Assembly (NCBI GenBank): GCA_017547065.1
Contig: JAFYRC010000226.1
Location: 1-5,664 of the forward strand
Reading direction: 5' to 3'
DNA: 5,664 nt
Origin: Tidjanibacter sp.
GTDB lineage: Bacteria; Bacteroidota; Bacteroidia; Bacteroidales; Rikenellaceae
The translations under genes and the position numbers were made by a program. Positions 1 to 5,064 of this stretch are shown here, piece after piece. A model generated the notes under the pieces. It had not been told where the DNA came from and ran no database searches. It was given only the letters and a program-made list of their open reading frames with translations. Positions within the stretch are counted from its first letter, which is position 1. Each line of letters begins with the position of its first letter.

Positions 1-11
1 GAAAAAAAGAT

Positions 12-764
12 ATGCTTAAAGTTAAGAATTTACACGCAACAGTTGATGGCAAAGAGATTTTGAAGGGCATCAACTTTGAGGTTAAAGCCGGCGAGGTACA
101 CGCCATTATGGGCCCCAATGGATCGGGTAAGAGTACCTTCGCATCGGTGTTGGCCGGCAACGAGAAGTTTACCGTAACGGAGGGCTCTGTGGAGTATGAG
201 GGCGAGGACCTCTTGGAGTTGAGCATTGAGGAGAGGGCTCGCAAGGGCTTGTTCCTCGGCTTCCAGTACCCCGTGGAGATTCCCGGTGTGAGCATGGCCA
301 ACTTTATGAAACTCGCCGTGGCCGAGCGTAGGAAGGCCCAGGGCTTGGAGCCCCTCACCGCAGGACAGATGCTCAAATATATGAGGGAGAAGGCCGCAGT
401 GGTGGAACTCGATGCCAAGTTGATGAGCCGTGCCGTGAACGAGGGTTTCTCGGGTGGCGAGAAGAAGAAAAACGAGATTTTCCAGATGGCAATGCTGGAG
501 CCCAGGCTCTCGGTGTTGGACGAAACGGATAGTGGTCTGGATATCGACGCTCTGAGAATTGTGGCTACGGGTGTTAACCGCCTCCGCTCGGAGAATAATG
601 CCACGGTGCTCATCACCCACTACCAGCGCCTCTTGGACTACATCCAGCCCGACTTTGTGCACGTCCTCTATAAGGGCCGCATCATCTACTCGGGTGGTAA
701 GGAGCTCGCTCTGAAACTCGAGAAGGAGGGCTACGATTGGCTCATCGCAGACTATAAAGAGTAA
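12..764 (+). CDS. sufC: SufC, Fe-S cluster assembly ATPase
   Basis: SufC is the cytosolic ABC-type ATPase that works with SufB and SufD to build Fe-S clusters; it has no membrane domain. The 250-residue product is close to the usual family length of about 250. Visible motifs: Walker A GPNGSGKST (residues 34-42, Lys40), Q-loop Gln85 in GFQYP, ABC signature FSGGEKKKNEIFQM from residue 146, Walker B running into LDETDSGLD (169-177, catalytic Glu171 and Asp173), and switch His203 in ITHYQ. Lys152, Glu171, Asp173 and His203 match the positions I recall for E. coli SufC, and ETDSGLDIDAL is diagnostic of SufC among ABC ATPases. The ATG at 12 follows an A-rich leader with no Shine-Dalgarno sequence. 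sufD begins 47 bp after the stop, so the two are probably co-transcribed. sufB would be expected just upstream, outside the window. Function is very secure. Confidence 0.97.
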   Translation: MLKVKNLHATVDGKEILKGINFEVKAGEVHAIMGPNGSGKSTFASVLAGNEKFTVTEGSVEYEGEDLLELSIEERARKGLFLGFQYPVEIPGVSMANFMKLAVAERRKAQGLEPLTAGQMLKYMREKAAVVELDAKLMSRAVNEGFSGGEKKKNEIFQMAMLEPRLSVLDETDSGLDIDALRIVATGVNRLRSENNATVLITHYQRLLDYIQPDFVHVLYKGRIIYSGGKELALKLEKEGYDWLIADYKE

Positions 765-792
765 TTCATAATTCAAAATTCATAATTCAAAA
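765..792. repeat. Two tandem copies of TTCATAATTCAAAA in the sufC-sufD gap
   Basis: Two perfect 14-bp copies (765-778 and 779-792) begin immediately after the sufC stop codon. Each 14-mer is two related heptamers, TTCATAA and TTCAAAA, and a further degenerate TTGAAAT follows at 793, so the underlying period is 7 bp. The tract fills most of the 47-bp gap before sufD. Its AT richness could help open the DNA or mRNA near the sufD start, but that is inference. Confidence 0.9.
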
Positions 793-811
793 TTGAAATT
801 TGAAAAGCGTT

Positions 812-1489
812 ATGAAAAATATGAAGATAGTTTTGCGAGAGGAGGATTGCTGCAGCAGCTGGGAGGTCGCTGCGGGCGAGAGCATGGAGATCTACCAACT
901 CTGCACCAAGGGTTGCCACGGCGTGAGTGTGCACCTTGCGGAGGGCGCAAGCGTGAAGGTGGTCTTTGCGGCTGCTCCCGAGGAGGATGTTGCCTACGAG
1001 TACTTGGTCGTATTCTGTGGTGAGGGCGCTTCGGCGGAGATCTATGGCGTGATGGTCGCAGAGGGCGATAGCAAGGTGAAGGTGAACACCCGGATGTTCC
1101 ACCTCGCACCAAACTGCCACAGCAACCAGCAGGTGCGTGGCATCGCCAACGGCAATGGCTACGGACTCTTCGAGGGCCTTGTGTATGTGGCCCCCTTTGC
1201 ACCGAAGACCGAGGCCTATCAGCAGAGCCGCAATGTGCTCCTTGCACCCACGGCACGCATTCAGACCCTTCCCCAACTCGAGATCTATGCCGACGATGTG
1301 AAGTGCTCGCACGGTGCAACGGTCGGTCAGATGAACGAGGAGCAGATCTACTATATGCGCCAGCGTGGCCTCTCGGAGGAGGCTGCCCGCAAGTTGCAAC
1401 TCGGTGGCTTCGTGAGGGAGATTCTCGATAGAATCGACGATGAAGCCCTGAGGGCGGAGTTTGAGGAGAAGCTGAAGATTAGTGAATAA
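812..1489 (+). CDS. sufD: Short SufD, Fe-S cluster scaffold subunit
   Basis: SufD pairs with SufB on a SufC dimer to form the SufBC2D scaffold. From the ATG at 812 the product is 225 residues, whereas typical SufD is about 420-450. What is present matches the C-terminal half of the family: beta-helix strands to about residue 160, the block HSNQQVRGIANGNGYGLFEG (103-122), QSRNVLL (138-144), then LEIYADDVKCSHGATVGQ (156-173) with Cys165 and His167. His167 corresponds to the SufD histidine (His360 in E. coli) implicated in cluster formation. The tail EEQIYYMRQRGLSEEAARK and the following helix are the family's C-terminal domain. The N-terminal helical domain and early strands are missing, and the 47-bp gap to sufC is too small to hide them. 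In-frame alternative starts are ATG 821 and TTG 800; 812 is a judgement. The frame is clean, so this looks like an intact short form rather than a broken gene. SufB-family membership is a weaker alternative. Confidence 0.88.
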   Translation: MKNMKIVLREEDCCSSWEVAAGESMEIYQLCTKGCHGVSVHLAEGASVKVVFAAAPEEDVAYEYLVVFCGEGASAEIYGVMVAEGDSKVKVNTRMFHLAPNCHSNQQVRGIANGNGYGLFEGLVYVAPFAPKTEAYQQSRNVLLAPTARIQTLPQLEIYADDVKCSHGATVGQMNEEQIYYMRQRGLSEEAARKLQLGGFVREILDRIDDEALRAEFEEKLKISE

Positions 1490-1521
1490 CTAGTAACTAG
1501 CAACTAGTAACTAGTAGTTAG
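1487..1521. repeat. TAACTAG heptamer array that includes the sufD stop codon
   Basis: Five heptamers run head to tail: TAACTAG (1487), TAACTAG (1494), CAACTAG (1501), TAACTAG (1508) and the diverged TAGTTAG (1515). The first unit supplies the TAA stop of sufD. Each unit holds TAA and TAG, and 7 is not a multiple of 3, so the array places stops in all three + frames. The last two units also form an inverted repeat, TAACTA-G-TAGTTA (1508-1520). Confidence 0.9.
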
Positions 1522-1535
1522 TAAAGAGTAATTTT

Positions 1536-1571
1536 TTGATAGGTCGTATAAGTCCTATAAACCCTATTGGA
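1536..1571. repeat. Degenerate 9-bp periodic tract upstream of sufS
   Basis: Successive 9-mers at 1536, 1545, 1554 and 1563 (TTGATAGGT, CGTATAAGT, CCTATAAAC, CCTATTGGA) share a TAT or CCTAT core, matching each other at about 5-6 of 9 positions. It resembles the AT-rich CTTATAGG/CCTATAAG-type intergenic tracts I recall from Bacteroidetes. The similarity is weak, and chance or a degraded array is possible. I see no clear Bacteroidetes promoter (TAnnTTTG) in it. Confidence 0.4.
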
Positions 1572-1578
1572 GAAAAAA

Positions 1579-1606
1579 GTCGGTTGACGGTTGTCGGTCG
1601 ACGGTA
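1579..1606. repeat. Tandem 14-bp repeat GTCGGTTGACGGTT just before sufS
   Basis: Two 14-mers, 1579-1592 and 1593-1606, match at 12 of 14 positions. Each divides into two heptamers (GTCGGTT/GACGGTT and GTCGGTC/GACGGTA), and the sequence continues into GAC. The tract ends 10 bases before the sufS ATG. It is richer in G and C than the neighbouring arrays. It probably belongs to the same class of intergenic short repeats; any role in sufS expression is unknown. Confidence 0.82.
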
Positions 1607-1616
1607 GACAACAAAA

Positions 1617-2834
1617 ATGTTTGAAGTAGAAAAAATACGAGGCGAGTTTCCGATACTCGGCAGGGAGGTTTATGGTAAGCCACTCGTTTACCTCGACAAT
1701 GCCGCTACGGCCCAGAAACCCCGTACCGTGATCGATACCGTTGCAAGGCTCTACCGCGAGGAGAACGCCAACATTCACCGTGGCGTACACTTCCTCTCGG
1801 AGCGTTGCACGGCATTCTATGAGGATGCCCGCAAGACGGTGGCCGAAGCACTCGGCACACCCGACGTGGGCGAGGTGGTATTCACGGCCGGTGCTACGGC
1901 AAGTATCAATACCGTGGCTTGGGCGTGGGGCGGTAAGTTCGTGGGCGAGGGCGACAATGTGGTCGTTAGCGAGATGGAACACCACTCCAACATTGTGCCC
2001 TGGCAGATGCTTTGTGAGCGCGTGGGTGCCGAGTTGAGGGTGCTGCGCTTCGACGACGAGGGCGCACTCAAAATGGAGGAACTCGACGGCCTGCTTGACG
2101 GACGCACCAAGATGGTGGCCATCACCCAGGCGAGCAATACGTTGGGCACTATGCCTAACCTGAAACCCATTGTGGAGAAGGCCCACGCTGTGGGTGCTGT
2201 GGTGCTGGTGGACGGCTGCCAGGGCTTCGTGCACAGCGAGGTGAACGTGAGGGAGCTCGGCTGCGACTTCTATGCCTTCTCGAGCCACAAACTCTATGGC
2301 CCCAATGGCGTGGGCGTGCTCTATGGCCGCAGAGAACTCTTGGAGGCTATGCCCCCATTCTTGGGCGGTGGCGATATGGTGCGCAAGGTGACCTTCGAGA
2401 AGACCACCTATGCCGACCTGCCTCTCAAATTTGAGGCGGGCACGGCCAACTATATCGACGCCATCGGCCTTGCGGAGGCTATCAAATTTCTGCGTACACT
2501 CGACCGCCAGGGCGTTCTGGCCCACGAAAAAGCCCTCTTGGAGTATGCCACCGAGGAGCTTGGTAAGGTTGAGGGACTGCGCATTTATGGCACCACGGAG
2601 GATAAGTGTAGCATCGTGAGCTTCAACGTGGAGGGCGTGCACAACTTCGACCTCGGCTCGGTGCTTGATAGGAGTGGCGTGGCCATTCGCACGGGCGCAC
2701 ACTGCGCCGACCCCGTGATGGCCCACTATGGCGTGCAGGGTATGGCCCGAGCCTCCTTTGCGCTCTACAACACCGCCGAGGAGGTCGACACGTTTGTAGC
2801 CGCAGTAAAGAAAGCAATTAGGATGTTGAAATAA
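1617..2834 (+). CDS. sufS: SufS, cysteine desulfurase (group II)
   Basis: SufS is a PLP-dependent cytosolic enzyme that converts L-cysteine to L-alanine and holds the released sulfur as a persulfide for the Suf scaffold. The product is 405 residues, normal for the family. Visible: YLDNAATAQKP near the start, MEHHSN (120-125, PLP-stacking His), VDGCQ (198-202, Asp199 and Gln202 binding PLP), SSHKLYGPNGVG with Schiff-base Lys225, and RTGAHCADP with active-site Cys363 and Arg358. These align within one residue of E. coli SufS Lys226 and Cys364. The short loop around Cys363 fits SufS rather than NifS/IscS. One oddity is Cys201 where DGAQ is usual. The ATG at 1617 follows an A-rich leader, and no other start fits the conserved N-terminus. 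It lies 127 bp after sufD across a repeat-filled gap, so it could be the last gene of the suf operon or have its own promoter. No SufE or SufU partner is visible in the window. Confidence 0.97.
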   Translation: MFEVEKIRGEFPILGREVYGKPLVYLDNAATAQKPRTVIDTVARLYREENANIHRGVHFLSERCTAFYEDARKTVAEALGTPDVGEVVFTAGATASINTVAWAWGGKFVGEGDNVVVSEMEHHSNIVPWQMLCERVGAELRVLRFDDEGALKMEELDGLLDGRTKMVAITQASNTLGTMPNLKPIVEKAHAVGAVVLVDGCQGFVHSEVNVRELGCDFYAFSSHKLYGPNGVGVLYGRRELLEAMPPFLGGGDMVRKVTFEKTTYADLPLKFEAGTANYIDAIGLAEAIKFLRTLDRQGVLAHEKALLEYATEELGKVEGLRIYGTTEDKCSIVSFNVEGVHNFDLGSVLDRSGVAIRTGAHCADPVMAHYGVQGMARASFALYNTAEEVDTFVAAVKKAIRMLK

Positions 2835-2836
2835 TT

Positions 2837-2864
2837 TCTCAATTCTCAATTCTCAATTCTCAAT
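2837..2864. repeat. TCTCAAT heptamer array, upstream copy
   Basis: Four perfect head-to-tail TCTCAAT copies start two bases after the sufS stop codon (TAA 2832-2834). The same heptamer reappears in the same orientation at 2997-3031, just before tmk, so the two arrays bracket a 132-bp segment. Confidence 0.93.
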
Positions 2865-2902
2865 GTGCACCTTACTGTTAAGACATAGCCGAACGCTGGG
2901 TT

Positions 2903-2916
2903 TCGCCTTTCGGCGA
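2903..2916. other. Small hairpin TCGCC-TTTC-GGCGA
   Basis: A perfect 5-bp stem (2903-2907 with 2912-2916) has a 4-base loop and can extend by one T-G wobble pair (2902 with 2917). It has no adjacent T-run and is not a convincing terminator. Confidence 0.5.
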
Positions 2917-2942
2917 GTGGCAATTTCGACCACCCCTCCCGG

Positions 2943-2963
2943 CCTCCCCTTTCGTAGGGGAGG
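2943..2963. terminator. GC-rich hairpin after sufS, possible terminator
   Basis: CCTCCCCT (2943-2950) and AGGGGAGG (2956-2963) form a perfect 8-bp stem with a 5-base TTCGT loop. It lies between sufS and tmk, where a transcript end is plausible. The downstream bases are AGTGCTAAATGC, without a T-run, so it is not a classical intrinsic terminator. It may instead be part of the repeated element or an mRNA-stabilising structure. Confidence 0.35.
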
Positions 2964-2996
2964 AGTGCTAAATGCAAGACCATAAGGTGGTGTGTA

Positions 2997-3031
2997 ACTC
3001 AATTCTCAATTCTCAATTTTCAATTCTCAAT
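2997..3031. repeat. TCTCAAT heptamer array, copy before tmk
   Basis: Five heptamers: ACTCAAT (2997), TCTCAAT (3004), TCTCAAT (3011), TTTCAAT (3018) and TCTCAAT (3025). Three are perfect and two differ at one or two bases. The array ends 9 bases before the tmk ATG and therefore lies in the probable 5' untranslated region. An upstream ATG at 2972 reads through it in the tmk frame, but this is not a credible start. Confidence 0.92.
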
Positions 3032-3040
3032 TTCGAAAGT

Positions 3041-3718
3041 ATGTTTATAGTATTGGAAGGCTTGGATGGAGCCGGTAAATCGACACAGATAAAACTCCTG
3101 CGAGAGATGGTGGAACAGGCGGGTTGGGAGTGTGAGTACCTCCACTTTCCAAGGTTTGATGCACCCATCTATGGCGACCTGATTGCACGCTTCCTGAGGG
3201 GCGAATTCGGGTCGGTGGAGCAGGTTAACCCCTACCTTGTGGCACTCCTCTATGCGGGTGATAGGGCCGACGCGGCCAAACTTATCCGCGGCTGGATGGA
3301 GGATGGCAAGTGTGTCATCTGCGACCGCTATGTCTACTCCAACATTGGCTACCAGTGTGCCAAGGTGGACAGTGAGGAGAAACGCGACGAACTGATGGAT
3401 TGGATTTTGCACACCGAGTTTGAGGAATTTGCGATTCCTCGCCCCACGCTGTCGCTCTTCCTTGATGTGCCCTTTGCCTTTACGGAGGCCAAGCTGACGG
3501 CTGCTCGCGAGGGTGCCGACAGGGACTACCTCGGGGGCGCACAGGACATCCACGAGAAGTCGCTCGACCTGCAACGTAGGGTGAGGGAGGTCTACCTGGC
3601 AGCTGCCGAGAAGGACCCCAACTTCCGCGTGGTGGATTGCTCAGCCAATGGTGGAGGTATGGCTTCGCCGGAGGCAATTTTTGAGCGCATTAGTGCATTT
3701 GTAAAACCTCTCTTGTAG
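3041..3718 (+). CDS. tmk: Thymidylate kinase (dTMP kinase)
   Basis: This cytosolic enzyme phosphorylates dTMP to dTDP using ATP, the committed step toward dTTP for DNA synthesis. The 225-residue product has a P-loop GLDGAGKST at 7-15 (Lys13), FPRFDAPIYG (36-45) in the dTMP-binding region, YAGDRADAAK (71-80) containing the base-contacting Arg75, and the DRY-type motif CDRYVYSN (94-101). It ends with a basic lid segment containing AREGADRDYL followed by DIHEKSLDLQRRVREVYL, as in Bacteroidetes thymidylate kinases. The start at ATG 3041 places the conserved FIVLEGLDG at the N-terminus. An in-frame ATG at 2972 would only add residues translated from the TCTCAAT repeats and is rejected. sufS lies 206 bp upstream across a repeat-rich gap, so tmk probably has its own transcription signals. 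Some genomes carry a second tmk-like paralogue, and this could be either copy. Confidence 0.92.
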   Translation: MFIVLEGLDGAGKSTQIKLLREMVEQAGWECEYLHFPRFDAPIYGDLIARFLRGEFGSVEQVNPYLVALLYAGDRADAAKLIRGWMEDGKCVICDRYVYSNIGYQCAKVDSEEKRDELMDWILHTEFEEFAIPRPTLSLFLDVPFAFTEAKLTAAREGADRDYLGGAQDIHEKSLDLQRRVREVYLAAAEKDPNFRVVDCSANGGGMASPEAIFERISAFVKPLL

Positions 3719-3864
3719 CGCGAGCACATCTCGCACCGCATCTGCTGCGTTACGCTTGGGCTCGGATTGCTCATTTGCGAGAAGCAAACTGCGCATCTTC
3801 GCCCGTCGCAAGCCTTGCATCTGCGGCACGATATGCACTTGCGGGGGAGTGACCCAAAAGTTTT
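3719..3864. other. Structured GC-rich intergenic block after tmk
   Basis: No credible gene lies here. The block holds several potential hairpins: GCGAG-CACAT-CTCGC (3720-3734), TTTGC-GAGAA-GCAAA (3774-3788), and a longer stem at 3807-3843. GCATCTGC occurs twice as a direct repeat (3738-3745 and 3817-3824). The minus-strand reading frame gives LLANEQSEPKRNAADAVRD, a peptide I recall as a frequent spurious prediction in Bacteroidales intergenic DNA. This suggests a dispersed repeated element rather than a gene; the recollection is unverified. Confidence 0.5.
3807..3843. other. Long imperfect stem-loop between tmk and the DoxX-like gene
   Basis: CGCAAG (3807-3812) pairs with CTTGCG (3838-3843), and after a 3-base bulge TGCAT (3816-3820) pairs with ATGCA (3833-3837), leaving a 12-base loop. 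A T6 run occurs at 3861-3866, 17 bases beyond the stem, too distant for a standard intrinsic terminator. Part of a structured repeat element is the better reading. Confidence 0.45.
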
Positions 3865-3872
3865 TTGCGTCG

Positions 3873-3889
3873 CTTTTTTATAAAAAAAG
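3873..3889. promoter_or_regulatory. AT palindrome C-T6-ATA-A6-G upstream of the DoxX-like gene
   Basis: A near-perfect A/T palindrome lies 24 bases before ATG 3913: C3873-T3879 mirrors A3883-G3889 around ATA. It could be a promoter-proximal or melting element, or the tail of a bidirectional terminator with the T6 run at 3861-3866. No clear TAnnTTTG -7 box is present, so a promoter call is not supported beyond position and composition. Confidence 0.25.
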
Positions 3890-3902
3890 TTCAAACAAGA
3901 AT

Positions 3903-3906
3903 GGAG
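3903..3906 (+). promoter_or_regulatory. GGAG ribosome-binding-like site favouring start 3913
   Basis: GGAG ends six bases before ATG 3913, within Shine-Dalgarno range, and lies just inside the alternative ATG 3901. Most starts in this window lack such a motif, so it is weak support for 3913; the N-terminus MKTYLASSKW followed by the first membrane segment also fits. Confidence 0.35.
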
Positions 3907-3912
3907 CGTAGA

Positions 3913-5013
3913 ATGAAAACATATCTTGCCTCGTCCAAATGGATAGCACTCCTGCTGCGTATAGCGGTGGGTGTGGTGTTTGTATTTTCGGGTGTGGTGA
4001 AGGCCGCCGACCCCTATGGCACGGTGCTGAAAATCGGGGAGTATCTCCACGCGCTCGGCATCGAGTGGCTCGGCCCGTTGAGTGGGGCTATGTGCGTGGC
4101 GCTGGTGAGTGTGGAGGTAGCACTCGGTGTGGCTCTCGTGGTGGGAGCGTGGCCGAGGGTTGTGCTGCCCGTGGTTGTGGCATTCAACCTCTTCTACACG
4201 GCACTGACGCTGTGGTTGGCGGTGGGTAATCCCATTGGCGACTGCGGCTGCTTTGGCGACGTGGTGGTACTCACCAATTGGCAGACTTTCTGGAAAAATG
4301 TTGCCCTGCTGGGTGGCTCGGCTGTGAGCTGGGCTGTGCTCGGTAGGGGAAATGGGACAAAATGGGGCAACGTGTGTGCGATTGTGGCATTTATGGCTAC
4401 GGTTGCCTTTGCGCTCTACAACCTCCTCTGTCTGCCTCTGGTGGAAAAATTCCCCTTTGGCGAGGGCGTCGACCTGAGGGCCCTGGTGATGGGCGAGCAG
4501 GAGGCCCAGCAGAGTGAAGTGGGCCGTGTGGTGTGCCGCAACGTGGTCACCGGCGAGGTGGAACACTTCGACGTGAATGACCCAACGTGGTGGGACGAGA
4601 GTGTGTGGAACTTTTTAGAAATGGAGGGCTCGGAGGCTGCCGAGGATAGGGTGGCCGTTACGGGGCGCGACTTTGTGCTCACCGACGAGCAGGGCGATAT
4701 GACTGCCGACATTGTGGAGTTTGAGGGAACAACAGTGCTGCTGTGTGTGCAGCTCACCGAGAGGGTTAGCCCGAGGGAGTGGGAACGCATCGCAAATGTC
4801 ATCTCGGAGGCCCACGGCAGGGGCGAGAGAGTTGTGGTTGTAACCGCTACGGAGATTGCCGAGGCTACCGAGGAACTTGCCCGCATGGGTGTGGATGTTA
4901 TGGGTGTGGAGGTGGTAAACCTCGATATCACAACCCTCCAAGTGGTGGTGCGTGCGCCCATTGGCGTTGTGTGGCTCCGCGATGGAGTGATTGAGAAGAA
5001 AATCCGACTTTGA
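3913..5013 (+). CDS. DoxX/MauE-like membrane protein with degenerate thioredoxin-like tail
   Basis: This is an inner-membrane protein of about 366 residues and unknown function, resembling a Bacteroidetes family of DoxX/MauE-like proteins (from memory, the BT_3928-type family). Likely membrane segments are about residues 11-30, 54-78, 83-104, 127-143 and 153-173. The first ends in FSGVVKAADPYG, the typical family start. Between segments 3 and 4 lies NPIGDCGCFGDVVVLTNWQTF, with paired cysteines Cys111 and Cys113, a conserved family site with possible redox or disulfide-relay use. After LPLVEKFPFGEGVDLR the remaining ~180 residues are soluble and probably periplasmic, with strands, a helix around ERVSPREWERIANVISEAHG, and an end reading VVWLRDGVIEKKIRL. 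This looks like a thioredoxin fold without a CXXC. ATG 3913 has GGAG six bases upstream; ATG 3901 and TTG 3865 are in-frame alternatives. The TPR gene follows after 51 bp. Membership is fairly secure; the biochemical role is not known to me. Confidence 0.82.
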   Translation: MKTYLASSKWIALLLRIAVGVVFVFSGVVKAADPYGTVLKIGEYLHALGIEWLGPLSGAMCVALVSVEVALGVALVVGAWPRVVLPVVVAFNLFYTALTLWLAVGNPIGDCGCFGDVVVLTNWQTFWKNVALLGGSAVSWAVLGRGNGTKWGNVCAIVAFMATVAFALYNLLCLPLVEKFPFGEGVDLRALVMGEQEAQQSEVGRVVCRNVVTGEVEHFDVNDPTWWDESVWNFLEMEGSEAAEDRVAVTGRDFVLTDEQGDMTADIVEFEGTTVLLCVQLTERVSPREWERIANVISEAHGRGERVVVVTATEIAEATEELARMGVDVMGVEVVNLDITTLQVVVRAPIGVVWLRDGVIEKKIRL

Positions 5014-5024
5014 TTTCTCTTTGG

Positions 5025-5040
5025 CAACCCGAAGGGGTTG
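5025..5040. other. Hairpin CAACCC-GAAG-GGGTTG between the DoxX-like and TPR genes
   Basis: A perfect 6-bp stem with a 4-base loop begins 12 bases after the DoxX-like stop codon. The following bases are purine-rich (GAAGAAAAAA), not T-rich, so it is a poor terminator on the + strand. It could protect or separate transcripts within a shared operon. Confidence 0.4.
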
Positions 5041-5064
5041 GAAGAAAAAACGAATAAAAATAGT

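Larger units (their letters stand above)
2865..2996. other. 132-bp segment enclosed by two TCTCAAT arrays; hairpins, no gene
   Basis: This non-coding insert sits between two direct heptamer arrays. A 7-bp inverted repeat lies near its ends: CACCTTA at 2868-2874 and TAAGGTG at 2983-2989. Two compact hairpins lie inside, at 2903-2916 and 2943-2963. Base composition is more GC-rich than the flanking arrays. It may be a small dispersed intergenic element, possibly non-autonomous and mobile, but no copy elsewhere can be seen from this window. No ORF of note lies in it. Confidence 0.5.

Noticed and set aside
30..776. A 248-codon minus-strand open frame over sufC
   Set aside because: Shadow of sufC with no recognisable protein features; it starts in the AT repeat after sufC.
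765..811. A hidden N-terminal half of SufD or a frameshift
   Set aside because: The gap is only 47 bp and consists mostly of repeats; the sufD frame is uninterrupted, so there is no broken longer gene in the window.
1522..1545. A Bacteroidetes-type promoter (TTTG / TAnnTTTG) before sufS
   Set aside because: TAATTTTTTG has a 4-base rather than 2-base spacer and no matching TTTG box was found at the right distance.
1518..2849. A 443-codon minus-strand open frame over sufS
   Set aside because: It mirrors a secure sufS gene, shows no recognisable domain, and its ends translate intergenic repeats. The codon bias of the + strand explains the absence of stops.
2837..3031. A CRISPR-like array
   Set aside because: The units are 7 bp and contiguous without spacers, and no cas gene is nearby.
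2972..3040. Upstream in-frame ATG for tmk adding 23 residues
   Set aside because: The extra residues are translated TCTCAAT repeats, and the kinase family begins at the FIVLEGLDG segment right after ATG 3041.
3592..4566. A 324-codon minus-strand open frame spanning the tmk end, gap and DoxX-like gene
   Set aside because: It crosses two convincing + strand genes and has a His/Arg-rich low-quality composition with no domain.
5025..5064. An intrinsic terminator after the DoxX-like gene
   Set aside because: The hairpin is followed by a purine-rich run instead of T residues, and the next gene starts 25 bases later on the same strand.
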